Origin: Hemicordylus capensis
Lineage: Eukaryota; Chordata; Lepidosauria; Squamata; Cordylidae
Reading direction: 5' to 3'
NCBI RefSeq assembly: GCF_027244095.1
Contig: NC_069670.1
Coordinates: forward strand, 14,155,320-14,219,319
DNA: 64,000 nt
The notes beneath the pieces are model-generated. The model had not been told where the DNA came from and made no database searches. It saw nothing but the letters and a program-made list of their open reading frames with translations. Positions 40,381 through 52,017 of this stretch are shown in pieces (position 1 is the first letter of the stretch; each line of letters starts with the position of its first letter). The position numbers and the translations under genes are program-made.

Positions 40381-41480
40381 TTGTGTGCTAAAAGGGTGTG
40401 TGAAGATGGAGGCATTAGGCTGCCATTTTAAAAGTGTGTGTGTGCGTGTGAAAAGACATGGAGTCAGCATGAAGTAGCAAAAGTGGGGTCTGTGTCTACT
40501 GTCGAAGTGTTGCTTTAAGCATGGAAATGGGTTGGATGCTTCCCTTCGAACTGGAGTCAGGCTGGTGTCGTCATTGCTGAAACTCTAAAAGAAGTGGGAG
40601 AGAAGGATACCCTACCTGCTCTGCAGTTAGGTTATTGCTACACCCCATCTATTTACATTATCTTTGTTGTGTAAGTGTGTATTCCTTCTCTTGGCCACTC
40701 AGATTCCACATTGTTTGGACTATAACTCCTTACTCTCCAAGTCAAGCTATGTTGTTGCTTCTGGTGCAGGCGCGTTCAAGGTCGATTTCTGCTCGCAGCC
40801 TGCATGTTATGTCTGCATGCAAAACCCTGGTTCATTTTGCTAACCTGGGTTCAGGTATAGCTTGAACCTTGACCACCTCTGGGAAGTGGAAGGTGTGGGA
40901 GAAGCCTGCTGTTTTTTTGCTTAACTACATGGAGGGTGATGCTCTCTGGAAGAAGGGTTAGGACAGCACATTAATCAAAGAAAAAAAAATAACATGAACA
41001 TCATCTATATGTTTGTGGATAGATGCCATGCTGTTTATGTAGCATAAGAAGGTAGGGAGATGGTTACCTGCCCCCCCCCCACAAAGTGATGCTTATTTAA
41101 AGCACATAAAGGAGACCCCACCAGCGATACTGGGGGTGGAGATGGGTGGAATTTGAACAGTTGCTCTTCACCAATGAATATAAGAGCGAGACAATTTGGA
41201 GAGCACCTAGCCGGGGTCCACTGCATTCTTCTCCCAGTTATCCAAGGAACTGGGTGGGTGGGGTGTACATGGTTTTTCCTCCCCCTGAAAAATGCACATT
41301 TTAAAATCACAACCCCCCTGCAGGGCTGGCTGGTTTTTGCCACGCACAGGACAACGTTTTGCAGGCAACCAGCTCCGTCTTGATTTCGATGGCCGCAGAC
41401 AACCCCTTAAAAAAAAAACCACACACACACAACTTCGCGTAGGACTGGAATCGACTGTCTCCTTGCAAAAACTTGCAGTC
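40381..41480. other. FDPS-RUSC1 spacer
   Basis: No repeat or exon clearly recognised. It becomes GC-rich and CpG-rich after about 41500. Confidence 0.4.
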
Positions 41481-41499
41481 TCTTCTTGGGTGCAATTTA

Positions 41500-42110
41500 T
41501 AGCACGCTCCCCCCCCCCCACCCCCTCCTGCTGCCGGAGTCCATCCTGGGAACCCCAACAGCTGTTTCCCGCCCCCCGCCCTCGCGCCTGTTACTTCCGC
41601 ACCTGAGGAGGAGGGATTCCCCCCCTTTCCCTCAGGCGCGCGCCGGAGACCGGCTGCTGCTGCTGCAGCCCAGAAGCCACGCGCCTGGGCGCAGTGCGAA
41701 CGCGCGAGGGAAGAAGGCAGCGGAGGCGCGCTCCGCACCTGCAGTAACCGGGTGAGCCCGCGGCGGCGGCGGCCGCCTTAAATCTGCAGAGCTTTGCAAG
41801 CGGGTGCACACGCACGGGATGGGAGCGGAAGACAAGTGCACGTGCGTGCTGCTATTATTATTGTTATTATTTTATTTATTAAGTTGTTACTTGTTGCCAC
41901 TGCTGCTGTTAGGGCAGGAAACCGAGTGCAGCAAAAAAAAAAAAATAAAAAAAAAAATGAGGGGGGAATCCTGGATGCAAGGAAGAGATTTCCTGCCTCA
42001 GGGGGTCGCCCGCCCCTTTTTAGCCCTTGGGGGCGGGGGCGGGGCAAAAAAGCTGCTCGCTCCCGCCTCCCCCCGCGCCCCGCTCAGTGGGGGAGCCCCC
42101 ATTTTAAGGA
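41500..42110 (+). promoter_or_regulatory. CpG island with a splice donor, candidate first exon of RUSC1
   Basis: CpG-dense sequence with GC boxes (GGGGCGGGGGCGGGG at 42030) and (CGG)n at 41758. A donor CCGG|GTGAGC follows 41751, so a non-coding exon could end there. The next acceptor in the same sense that makes a known protein is RUSC1 exon 2. No transcript evidence. Confidence 0.5.
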
Positions 42111-42261
42111 GGAGGGGGTCTCTTGAGTTCAGCTAGAAGGGCCCATTTGACGAAGCTGGCTGATTCAGGCACAAGCTCCAGAGAAGCTCGCTGACTGCAG
42201 AAGGTTGGGGGGAAATAAATAAATAAAGGGGGGGAAATGACCCAAGAGCCCATGGTCCATT

Positions 42262-42795
42262 TATACTGAGTCGGACCCTTGGTCCGGCTAGCTCAGTATT
42301 GTCTACCCAGACTGGCAGCGGCTTCTCCAAGGTTGGGTTGCAGGCAGGAATCTCTCCCAGCCCCATCTTGGAGATGCTGCCAGGGAGGGAACTGGGAGCC
42401 TAGATGCTCTTCCCAGAGCAGCCCCTTCCCCTAAGGGCTCCCACAGCCTTGGGGAAGCCGCTGCCAGTCTGGGAAGACAATACTGAGCTAGCTAGACCAA
42501 GGGTCTGACTCTGGTATATGGCAGCTTCCTGTGTCCCACATGTAGTCCAGTCCAGTGATTCCCTAACATCTAACAGGGATTTCCCAGATGTGGTTGCCTA
42601 CAACTCCCAGAATCCCCAGCGGCAATGGCTCCTGCTGGGGGTGGGGGTTTATGGGAGTTGTAGTCAACACCATCTGGGAATCCCTGGCAGAGGGAGCACT
42701 GATGTCGTCTCCCATCCAGATGCAAACCAGCACAGACCCTGCTTAGCAAAGGGGACAATCCGTGCTGGCTGCCACAAGACCAGCTCTCCTGAGGT
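42262..42795 (-). repeat. 5S-Sauria SINE, rearranged, with P1 insertion
   Basis: The minus copy starts at 42262 (TTATACTGAGTCGGACCC). A plus-sense fragment occupies 42430-42535. A P1 element at about 42555-42690 (CTACAACTCCCAGAATCCCC and GGGAGTTGTAGTC) follows. The reversed 5S-like head (CCTGCTTAGCAAAGGGGAC) ends it. Confidence 0.7.
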
Positions 42796-43350
42796 GCTCA
42801 GTCTGTGGGTCCAAGCAACGTTGGGGGCGACTGGGTGTGTAATAAGGAAGTGTGCATAAAACAGCACAGTTACCTGAAGTCACCTATGCAAAATCCCTGC
42901 ACTGGTCAGGAACTTACCCCTGAGTCAGGGAGGTGTGAGGAGATAAAAGAGTGGGTTATTTCTCAGAAAGGTGGGGTGGGTGCGTGGGGGGCTGGCTCAT
43001 GGGCCCAGGGATGACCCCCCCCCAATTGCTTTTTCAATTCAGTAATGTCGAACTGTGTAACTGCTTTTGTGTTTTCGAACATGAGCATCTTCGGTGTGTG
43101 TTTGTGTGGGAATTGGGTATTTTCATTAAAAGATATCTTTCTAATGCAAATAGGCTTTATGGCACGAGAGCTGTTTCCCTGAGATGATTAGTTTCTTCAT
43201 TGCATCTTTTTGACAAGTCTATATGGAAAAAAGTAAAAATCCATTCGTTCTCTTTTTATTAGCGTGTGTGTGTTGTTGTTGTTTTAATGCGAGGGGGTCT
43301 CAAGCTTCACAGGGCTATCTTAATCCAGCCCTGAAGCTGACCTTTTCCCC
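42796..43350. other. Non-coding, nothing recognised
   Basis: No supported feature. Confidence 0.4.
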
Positions 43351-43354
43351 AAGG

Positions 43355-43550
43355 GAGCAGCTGATTTATTATTTATTGGCTTTTATTGGCTTTATTTATT
43401 TATTGGCGCTTTGGCTTTTCTGCACAAAAGCTTCCATTAGCAAAAGCAATGAGAAGATGACTCTCTGCCCCCAGGAGCTTCCAGTCTAAAAAGAAACCCT
43501 GAGGGAGATGCCAGCCGTAACCAGAGGGATGCTATTTTGGGATGTAAAGG
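43355..43550 (-). repeat. L2-like LINE end
   Basis: TTTATTTATTTATTGG then CCCAGGAGCTTCCAGTCTAA, the reverse-strand L2 tail. Confidence 0.5.
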
Positions 43551-43554
43551 GACA

Positions 43555-43615
43555 GTGACTGGGGATGATGGGAGTTGTAGTTCTACAACATCTGGGGGTT
43601 TGGGAACCCCCGCTC
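43555..43615. mobile_element. P1 half element
   Basis: GGGGATGATGGGAGTTGTAG and ACATCTGGGGGTTTGGGAAC: one arm and one end. Confidence 0.6.
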
Positions 43616-43969
43616 TAGAGTGTAAGCTGTTGAAGCTCAGATCTGACTCGGGTCACCCCCTCTGATCTGGGAACCTTGCTTAGAAATCCCCGGTGTGTGA
43701 TGGTTTTATTCAGTGATGAGGCAAGTGCCTCACGGTGTACTCACAGGCCGAGTCATGGTTCTGTTTCATAGATTTCCAGTGTCTAGTTTCATAGAGTTCC
43801 AAATGCAAAGGGCTTCAGCTTTGCTCATTTCTAGTGTGTGTGAATATTTTTGATATGCAGAGAGTAACAGTTTTTTAGGAAGCAAGTGAAATCTTGACTT
43901 TTTACCCAGGCTTTTATGAGTGTTGGTTTTGTTGCTGCTGCTCTGTATTTTACGGCCCTATTGTGTAAG

Positions 43970-44125
43970 TTTAAAAAAAGCTTTTAATTCGATTTGTATT
44001 TTTATATTCCAGTTTAATATTTTTATTGTGAAACTTCTATAGTCTTATATTGTTAAATGTTTTGTAAACTGCCTTGAGATCGTTTTGATGAAAAGTGGTA
44101 CTAAAATTTAATGATAAATAAATCT
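43970..44125 (+). repeat. L2-like LINE 3' end
   Basis: TTTGTAAACTGCCTTGAGAT with a TAATGATAAATAAAT tail. Confidence 0.7.
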
Positions 44126-44187
44126 CTCTCACACACACACTGTGTGCATGTGTGTGAGTGTGAGAGAGAATATATAGACACAGCTAC

Positions 44188-45062
44188 TTGTATATACTTG
44201 AATAGAAGATGACTCTGAATTTAAGACAACCCCCTTAAAATAGAGTTTAAATACTACTACTACTACTAATAATAATAATAATAAATAGAAATCACCATCA
44301 GCCAATTACAAAAAGCAACTTTACTGGGAGCAGCCTATATTCTGCGATGATATCTATAATAATAACAGCAACAACACTGATAATAAAATTCAGCCATCCC
44401 AGGTCCTTGGGAAGGACTCAATGTCTGGATAAAACAAACCAGTCAATACCACCTGTCTGACTGTGTAAACAACAATATAATAATAAATAAACTTTGTTAG
44501 CCACCCCATAACAAATTGTGCTCTGGGCGGCTTACAACACAACCTTGAAATCTGAGATAAAAACACACAACAGATTAAATCATAACAGACCAAAAAACGG
44601 GGGGAAAGAAAAACAAAATCTAATACAAAACAATTTAAAAGACTTTTAAAAAATCAGTTTAAATCAGATCACAATGTTAAAAATGAAAAGGCCCGAGTGA
44701 ACATAAAAAGTCTTCATCTGGTGTCTGCAATTTGTTTATTTATTTTGACGTAAACCGCCCTGAACTGTTTTTGGAAGGGAAGATAAATAAAATCAGATAA
44801 ACAAAAGAACGAAGTGATGAAGCCAGGCGAACCTCACTGGGGAGGAGGTTGTGCCCTCTCTCCAGTAACCTGGTCCCAAGCCACTTAGGGCTTTAAAGGT
44901 TAACACCAGCACTTTGAATTGGGGCCCTGAAACGGACTGGGATCCAATGCAGCTGACGGAGCTGGCTGGCGTAATACGCTCAAAACATCCAGTCCTAGTT
45001 AATAAGTTTATACCTCTTTCCCCAAAAGGACAGGACTCTGAATTTAAGAGGACCCCATCTTA
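44188..45062. mobile_element. P3 element interrupted by an L2-like end (-)
   Basis: GATGACTCTGAATTTAAGAC at 44206 and GGACTCTGAATTTAAGAGGA near 45030 look like the two halves of a P3 element. Between them 44480-45000 is a reverse-strand L2 end (GTGCTCTGGGCGGCTTACAA) and 44250-44290 is an (AAT)n tract. Confidence 0.5.
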
Positions 45063-45315
45063 AGTGGTGCAGTGGGGAAATGCTTGACTAACAAGCAGAA
45101 GGTTTCTGGTTCGGATCCCTGCTGGTATGTTTCCCAGACTAGGGGAAACACCTCTATCGGGCAGCAGTGATATAGGGAGATGCTGAAAGGCATCCTCTCA
45201 TACTGCACGGGAGGAGGCCATGGCAAACCCCTCCTGTATTCTACCCAAGACAACCACAGGGCTCTGTGGGCACCAGGAGTCAAAATCAACTTGATGGCAC
45301 ACTTTACCTTTATAT
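45062..45315 (+). repeat. Sauria SINE, full length
   Basis: The head GTGCAGTGGGGAAATGCTTG and GCAGAAGGTTTCTGGTTCGG (box B) are followed by GTATGTTTCCCAGACTA, GGGCAGCAGTGATATAGG and the BovB-shared tail CACCAGGAGTCAAAATCAAC to TTTACCTTTA. Confidence 0.9.
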
Positions 45316-45699
45316 ATATACACACACACACACACGGCATTCTTACCCCTGGACTTTGGGGCTGAATTCCAGGGCCTCCGCAGCCCCTGGGGCGGGGTCC
45401 CCCCCCAATCCCCTTTAGTCTATCCTGGGTGGTGTGGTTGCACGATGATGCTTAATTTGCAGGGGAACAATTTCCATGTTCCTTATTTTGGAAAAAAAAG
45501 GATCCTATGGGCCCTCCAAAGGAATTTAGGTCCAGGCTCCAAAATTACCTAGGTGTACCCCTAGCTCCCCCCGCCCACTGCAATCCCTAACATCATAGAA
45601 CTGGTGGTGGTGGTGGGGACCTCATCTTGGACAGTAAGCAAGGACACCGGGTCCAGCTGTTCAGTTGACACATCTGCACACGATCCAGTCGTCAGCCCT

Positions 45700-46010
45700 G
45701 GCCGCCCCCAATCTGGGAAGAGGAGGTGATGGGTTGTGCCCATCCTTGGGCCTGGCCTGGCAAGGGTTAAAGCGGTAGGGGGGGGGGAGGCGGCCAGGCG
45801 GCGGCGGGACCAGACTCCTCCCTCTGGCCGGGTGAGCTCAGCTAGGGAGGCTCTTCCAGCCTCCGCTGCTGCTGCAGCAGCCACTGGGCTGGGCTGGGCT
45901 GGGCTGGGCTGGAGGACTCAGACCGAGCGCCTTGCAGTAGAGGCTGCTGCGAGGAAGACAGGTGAGGCTGCAGGCATGGCGGACGGCAAGCTAGGCGGTG
46001 TGCCAGCCAG
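45700..46010 (+). promoter_or_regulatory. Second GC-rich island with donor, candidate alternative first exon
   Basis: GC-rich and CpG-containing. A donor ACAG|GTGAGG follows 45961, after a (GGGCT)5 tract at 45887-45912. It is on plus, in the sense of RUSC1. Untested. Confidence 0.45.
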
Positions 46011-46329
46011 TGCTGATGGGTGGTTGGGGTGGGTGGGGGTCCTGCCGCCTCAGCAAGGGGGAGCTGTGTGTGTGCACCGCCTGTCTTTCCAACCCCCCCT
46101 CCCTCCCTCCACCTTTCCTGGAAGCCTGCAGTGCCCATTTCAGGATGCCCCCACTAGGCACTTGCAGTCCATCTGGAGACCTGCAGTCTGTCTGGCTGCA
46201 GGGGCCCCACCCTTTTGAGGTTTTTTTTTTGGTGGGGGGAGGGAGAGAAAGGTGTTGCCTTCGCCCGGCCACAAGCTCTGCTGGAAGCCCCCCACCCCCA
46301 CCCCATCCTCCTCCTTTGCCTTTTGCAAA

Positions 46330-46490
46330 GTGTGGGGCGGGTGGAGCTGTAATTGAGCGGATGGGTTCAAAGAAGAACCTGGAGGGGGCCCCCCCTCCAG
46401 CTCCTGAGCCCCCCCTCCCACCAGCTCCACCCCCACCCGGGGAGAGGGGTGAACATGGGCCCCTTCTCCCCCTAACTACGCCCCTGAGTG
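46330..46490. mobile_element. P5-like element
   Basis: It has GCTGTAATTGAGCGGATGGG with GGTTCAAAGAAGAACC and ends AACTACGCCCCTG, the mirror of the CAGGGGCGTAG end. The left end is unclear. Confidence 0.5.
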
Positions 46491-46499
46491 GGCATCTCC

Positions 46500-47095
46500 A
46501 ACCAGCCCCTTGCCTCGCAAACCGCACGAGACAGAGACGTGGTCACAAGAAGGAAACCATCAAAAGAACGAAGCGTGCTTTCTGTCTCCACTTCCCCCCC
46601 ATCTGCCCCCCCACCGTTGTTTACCATGCACTGGGCATGGAATACTCCTGGCTGCCCCCCCACCATCCCCCCCCTGCCGCCACCCAAGCCTGCCCTCTCC
46701 TCTTCCTCATGCATCAGTGCCAGGATGACTGGCACCAGCTGTATATCTCCCCGCCGTCAACCCCCCCCCCCCGCCTCCTGCAACCTCTGCAGTGCTTTGG
46801 GTCTCCGCCTGCAAAAGGGCTGAGCTGGAGGCTATTAGGGATGGATCCAGGGAGGTCGGGCGGCGCGCTAGCCAGGTTGGTCCATGCACATAAACACAGT
46901 GTGGAGAGGTAGAGAGCTGGGGGTTGGTGTGTGTGTGGGGGGAGTCCTTCCTTGCACAAACGGAATTGACCATGTTGGCTTTCCTGGAGGATAAATAAGC
47001 GGTGGGATGGGCTATTCTGGAGGGTGGCGGTGACTCTGGTTTGGCTCTGGATCTCTGTCGGGCCCAGAAGGTCCCTGGAGAGCCCCGGGCTGGTC
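46500..47095. other. C-rich non-coding DNA
   Basis: Many poly-C runs give long open frames in several phases. None looks like protein. Confidence 0.4.
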
Positions 47096-47097
47096 CT

Positions 47098-47405
47098 CGG
47101 AAGCTGCCTTCTACGCTACAGAGTCAGACCCTTGGTCCATCCGGCTCAGGATTGTCTGCCCAGACTGGCAGCGGCTTCTCCAAGGTTGCAGGCGGGAGGA
47201 CGGAGTCTCTGCCAGCCACCCTACCTGGAGATGCCGCCAGGGAAGGAACTTGGAACCTAGATGCTCTTCCCAGAGCGGCCCCATCTCCTAACGGGAACGT
47301 CTGACAGCGCTCACGCGTGTGGTCTCCCATTCCAATGCAAACCAGGGCAGACCCTGCTTAGCTAAGGGGGCCATGCGTGCTTGCTGCCACCAGACCAGCG
47401 CTCTT
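47098..47405 (-). repeat. 5S-Sauria SINE, nearly full
   Basis: GGAAGCTGCCTTCTACGCTA through CAGGGCAGACCCTGCTTAGC and GCTGCCACCAGACCAGC on the reverse strand. Confidence 0.85.
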
Positions 47406-47409
47406 CCTT

Positions 47410-48160
47410 CCCCCAAGATCTTTATGCTTTCTTACTTTGCTTCCTGGCTATTGATGCCTTCGCCTTGGGTTCGCCACCCTATATAAGGAAAAGTTTATGT
47501 GGGGGCTGGTTGAAGTGAGATGGGCTTATTCTGGTTTCAGGGTAGGGTTGGTGTCCCAGTATTAATGCATTGCTTTACAAGAGAGGGGGAGACCTATTGG
47601 GGAGGGGGCCGTGTTCCTTATTTTGGAAAAGGATCGTATGCCCCCCCCATTTATTTTGCTCCCGGAGGGGCTGTAGCTGACACCCCCTGGTGACAAAACG
47701 TTTGTCTCCCTCCTGCCTGTTCTGGTGGCAGCCTCTCTTGAACTGATACCCCTAGAGAGAAAATAAGGCTCTCTCTGCCAATCTCAGGAGGCCAGATTTG
47801 GGCCAGAATTCTCTTTGCCCTGGGACTTGCATAGTCTGGGCTGCAAAGATGATCTCTGGGCATGTGCAGAGTTGCTGCAGCTGGAACCATACAGTGCTGG
47901 GATCAGAGAACTCTGCTGCCCAAACCAGAGCAGTGATAGGTACATTTTAAAAGGCTAAAAATGGGTCAAAGGGGACCTTGAAACTGACCATGAACCACAG
48001 GGGCATAGGTTGGCAGATCTCCTCTCAAAGCATTTGAGGAGTCCCCCCCTCATTTTACTGAACTCCCCCCCCAAATGTATGTTTCTCTCCCTGCAAAAAA
48101 CCCAAGCAAACCCTCTTTCCTTCCCCTGCAACAGAATGTAAGCCTCCCTGAACATAACCT
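47410..48160. other. Non-coding, nothing recognised
   Basis: No supported feature. Confidence 0.4.
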
Positions 48161-48167
48161 GCTGTAT

Positions 48168-48362
48168 TTACCTGAATCGAAGACTAGATTCCTCCCCACC
48201 CCAACTTCTTTGATGTTCGAAATTGGGGTTTCGTCTTAAAAGGAGTGCTTTATTCTTACCAGAATAATTCTCTGGTAAATACAGGTATAACCTAGATGTA
48301 ACCTCTGTTTTTTAAGGGGGTCGTCTTAAATCCAGGGCTATCTTCTTTTCCGGGAAATGCAG
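48168..48362. mobile_element. Palindromic element P3
   Basis: CTGTATTTACCTGAATCGAA at the start. TTTCGTCTTAAAAGG and GTCGTCTTAAATCC lie inside. It ends TTTCCGGGAAATGCAG. Confidence 0.6.
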
Positions 48363-48364
48363 CA

Positions 48365-48475
48365 ACATAAGATGAGCCCGGCTGGATCAGGCCCAAGGCC
48401 CATCTAGTCAAGCATCCTGTTTCCTACAAGGGCCCACCAGACACCTCTCGGAAGCCCCCCAAGCAGAACCCACTT
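48365..48475 (-). repeat. CR1 3' end fragment
   Basis: CGGCTGGATCAGGCCCAAGG and CAAGCATCCTGTTTCC on plus are the reverse of the CR1 terminus. Confidence 0.7.
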
Positions 48476-48488
48476 GGCCTGCATCCTA

Positions 48489-48513
48489 GAGAGAGAAAGA
48501 GAGAGAGAGAGAG
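48489..48513 (+). repeat. (GA)n microsatellite
   Basis: About 12 GA units, one interruption. Confidence 0.85.
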
Positions 48514-48519
48514 TCTCAT

Positions 48520-49000
48520 TTTCTTGCAGCTTCCGTGAATTCAGATTTGCCCTGTCCTTGATGGATGTTTATTGTTTGTTTGATGGTTTGTTTCCCCCAC
48601 ACTTCGCCCGCCTGGTGTGGTTAGGATGAGGATACAGAAGGCCAAGGGTGGGGTGTGGAAAGACAAGAGGAGGGGCCCCCCACGATGCCCCCGTTGTCAT
48701 GAGGACTTGATTTCCCACTCTGAATTATTGATGGCGAAGCGGGAGAGCGGGTGGCAGGCTGCACATCCAAGCAGCTGTCCTCTGTGCTATTGCAGGGAAC
48801 TGGAGTGGGGTTCTTCAGATTTCCCCCCCCTCCCCACTCCGTGCAAGAGAAGTCTCTTGCTGGTTCTGAGCCTAAGCATAAGAGCAGAACGGACTTTCCG
48901 TGTTCAGAAGCCGTGTGGACGGACCGCTGCAGGCCAGATGCAGTGGGGACAAACGTCCGAGCAAGATTATTCTCTTTGTGCACGGTTTGAGGGCTTCCGT
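48520..49000. other. Non-coding; open frame not supported
   Basis: A plus frame of 170 codons (48617-49129) runs into a CR1 end and lacks similarity. It is not called. Confidence 0.4.
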
Positions 49001-49004
49001 GGGG

Positions 49005-49080
49005 CAACCGGACGGCCGTTGTGGGAAACGGGAGGCTGGACAGTGATGCATCTTCGGCCTGATCCAGCAGGGCTCTTAGA
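49005..49080 (+). repeat. CR1 3' terminus
   Basis: GGAGGCTGGACAGTGATGCA and GCCTGATCCAGCAGGGCTCT. Confidence 0.6.
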
Positions 49081-49191
49081 AGCAAAAGGCAAAGGACAAG
49101 CAACCTTAAAACCAAAAGGCCAGGCCTAGAACAAAGTGGCCACTTGTAATGAGCAAAAAATGCCCCAGCATTCTTGACCTCTGGGGGTGAT

Positions 49192-49500
49192 AGGAACATA
49201 GGAAGCTGCCTTATACTGAGTCAGACTCTTGGTCCGTCTAGCTCAGCATTGTCGGCACTGACTGGCAGCAGCTCTCCAAGGGTTCAGGGAGGGGTCTCTC
49301 CCGGCCCTACCTGGAAATGCTGCCGGGGAGGGGATTGAATCTGGCGCCTTCCTCATGCAAAGCACAGGCTCTACCTCTGAGCTACAGCCCCATCCCTGAA
49401 GGGGGATATCTGACATCAGACAGCACTCACGTGTAGTCACCCTTCCAAATGCAAACCATGGCAGACCCTGCTTAGCAAAGGGGACAATTTATGCTCGCTA
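49192..49500 (-). repeat. 5S-Sauria SINE, nearly full
   Basis: GGAAGCTGCCTTATACTGAG through CATGGCAGACCCTGCTTAGC. It abuts the Sauria SINE that follows. Confidence 0.85.
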
Positions 49501-49748
49501 ATGGTGCAGCGGCGAAATGGCTTGACTAGCAAGCAGAAAGTTGTGGGTTCGAATCCCCGCTGGTATGTTTCCCAGACTATGGGAAACACCTATATCGGGC
49601 AGCAGCGATCTAGGAAGATGCCGAAAGGCCTCATCCTCTCACGCTGTGCGGGAGGAGGCAATGGTAAACCCCTCCTGCATTCTACCAAAGACAACCACAG
49701 AGGTCGCCAGGAGTCGACACTGACTCGACGGCACACTTTACCTTACCA
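49501..49748 (+). repeat. Sauria SINE, full length
   Basis: GTGCAGCGGCGAAATGGCTT, box B GGGTTCGAATCCCCGCTGG and tail GGAGTCGACACTGACTCGAC with CACTTTACCTT. It is the best preserved copy and may be younger than the others. Confidence 0.92.
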
Positions 49749-49949
49749 CAAGTGTCTTGCTGGAAGCAAGGTGTTGGACCCTTGGCCAGATACAACAGAC
49801 CTTTTATTTTTAATTCCCCATGTTGCGATCATTGCAAAGGAGCAGATGTCGGCTGGACATTGGGAAGAATTTCCTAATGGTTAGAGAGTGTTGGACAGCG
49901 GAACAGTCTGCCTCATGCCAGTGGGCTCTCCTTCACTGGAAGTTTTCCA

Positions 49950-50045
49950 ACACTAGGTGTCTGGGCATTTGTCAGGGATGCATTTGGCCACTGTGGCTGG
50001 AGATGATGGGTCTTGTAGTCCAGCCACATCTGGGGATCCAAGTTT
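49950..50045. mobile_element. P1-like partial palindrome
   Basis: CTGGAGATGATGGGTCTTGT and AGTCCAGCCACATCTGGGGA. One side only. Confidence 0.45.
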
Positions 50046-50174
50046 TAAGAATGCGGGGAAGAGGAACATTGAATCAATTTGTGATGGAGATACAGGGATG
50101 GGCCACTTCCTCTATACATTTCATCCCAGCACACTCATCTCATCTCACGCACTGGAGATGTAAAAACAGATGCA

Positions 50175-50300
50175 AGAACAAAGATGTAATAAAAGCCCTG
50201 CTGGATTTGGACCAAAGATCCATCTAGCCCAGATTGCTGTTTCCAACAGTGGCCAGTTGGCTGTATTTAGGAAGCTTACAGGGTATGAAGAACAGCAAAT
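50175..50300 (-). repeat. CR1 3' fragment
   Basis: AAAAGCCCTGCTGGATTTGG and CATCTAGCCCAGATTGCTGT are a reversed, diverged CR1 terminus. Confidence 0.5.
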
Positions 50301-50464
50301 TTCCTTTGCTATTTGTCCGCAGCATCCAGTCATGCTGCTTAAGAACATGGAGGTTCTATTCCAGTTAATGAGCTGTTGCCAGAACTCCTCCCAGTGAGTT
50401 GGCCGAACCCTACTAACCTTTCGTCTGCTGTGCGCTTCCTGATGGACCTCTCCTTGGACGGCCC

Positions 50465-51025
50465 TGTGAGAGGAGAGCTGGTCTTGTGATAGCAAGCATG
50501 AACTGTCCCCTTTGCTAAGCAGGGTCTGCCCTGGTTTTCATTTGAATGGGAGACTACATGTGAGCACTGTGAGGTTTTCTCGTAGGGGATGGGACCGCTC
50601 TGGGAAGAGCAGAAGGTTCCAAGTTCCCTCCCTGGCAGCATCTCCAAGAGAGGGCTGAGAGAGACTCCTGCCTGCAACCTTGGAGAAGCCGCTGCCAGTC
50701 TGGGTAGACGATACCCAGGCAAGGAGAGCTGGTCTGGTGGGAGCAAGCATGACTTGTCCCCTTAGCTAAGCAGGGTCTGCTCTGGTTGCATTTGAATGGG
50801 GGACTTGATGTGTGAGCACTGGAAGAGATTCCCCTCGGGGGATGGAGCCGCTCTGGGAAGAGCAGAAGAAGGTCCCAAGTTCCCTCCCTGGCAGCATCTC
50901 CAAGATAGGGCTGGGAGAGATTCCTGCCCGCAACCTTGGAGAAGCCGCTGCCAGACTGGTAGACAATCCTGAGCTAGATGGACCAAGGGTCTGACTCAGT
51001 AAACGGCAGCTTCCTGTATTTTCCC
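50465..51025 (+). repeat. Two 5S-Sauria SINEs in tandem
   Basis: The first (50465-50715) loses its 3' end at GGGTAGACGATAC. The second (50725-51025) starts directly with GGAGAGCTGGTCTGGTGGG and is complete. The second has inserted into or recombined with the first. Confidence 0.85.
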
Positions 51026-51029
51026 TTAG

Positions 51030-51600
51030 GCATGCAATAGAGGCTGGGATAAACGGGGACGGAATACTCATTTATTTCACTTTTGCACACTTGGGCTGAA
51101 TTACAAATAGGGTAAGAAGTTTTAAGAAGTTGTGCCGAAGGCTCTGCAGTTCTGTCCCTTTTGCCAGAGCTTTGGGGAGCCATCAGCATGCAAAAGGCGC
51201 TTGACAAGGTGGACCCCATCAAAAGGGCATCAGTGGAATCGGGGACTTTAATATCAAAACCCTGGAATGGCAGGGCAGGAAGGGTGTCTGCTTTTGGGGG
51301 AAGGAAGTGGAGAGAGAGGAAGGGGAGAGGAAGTAAAAGCAAGCCTGAGCCTCCCAAGGGAGATTTAAAATGGCACATTTGTGCTCTCATTCAGCCAGCC
51401 AATCAGATTTCCAGTACTGGTTGGAAGGGGTGGGAGGAAAAAGCATGCCCAGACTCCGGGAGATCTGCTTCAGATAAGCTGACTGCCAGTAGCTCCTGAA
51501 CACCCCTCATGCCGGCTTCTGCTCTGTAGAAAGCAAGCTCATGTCTTTATTGTCCCTTATGCCCGCCCAGGAATTTTGTTCCCTTTTCTTGCCCTGCAAC
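51030..51600. other. Non-coding, nothing recognised
   Basis: No supported feature. Confidence 0.4.
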
Positions 51601-51606
51601 TTAAAA

Positions 51607-52015
51607 CACAGGAACATATGAACAGCCCGGCTGGTTCAGGAACAACTTGGCCCATCCAGACCTGTGGTTGCTTCCCTGCAACTGGGATTGAGAGGCATCG
51701 TGCCTCTGAGGCCGGAGGTGGCCCACAGCCACCAGACTAGTAGCCACTGATAGACCTGTCCTCCACGGATTTGGCTCAGCCCCTTTTAAAGACACCCAAA
51801 CTATTGGCTGCAACTACTTCCCGGGTCAGAGAATTCCATAGATTAATTATGCACTGTGTGAAAAAAAAATACTGACTTGTGTCAGTCCTACATTCCCTGC
51901 AAAGCACTTCCATGGGCCGAGCATGAGAGAGATGATTTTCTAGTGTTCTTTCCACCTCATGCATAATTTTATAGACCTCTATCATGTCTCCCCTCAATTG
52001 CCTTTTTTTCTAAAC
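51607..52015 (-). repeat. CR1 LINE 3' end with end of ORF2
   Basis: On minus the translation includes MIEVYKIMHEVERT, then INLWNSLTREVVAANSLG and VFKRG. The 3' UTR precedes it on the plus strand. Confidence 0.8.
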
Positions 52016-52017
52016 TA

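Noticed and set aside
45998-46912. 304-codon plus open frame
   Set aside because: C-rich non-coding DNA with a P5 relic inside; no domain and no splice context.
48617-49129. 170-codon plus open frame with CPRCHED-like cysteines
   Set aside because: It ends in a CR1 terminus and has no family match; cysteine spacing does not fit a zinc finger.
49501-49748. tRNA gene
   Set aside because: Box A and box B are those of a Sauria SINE head; the cloverleaf is not intact and the BovB tail follows.
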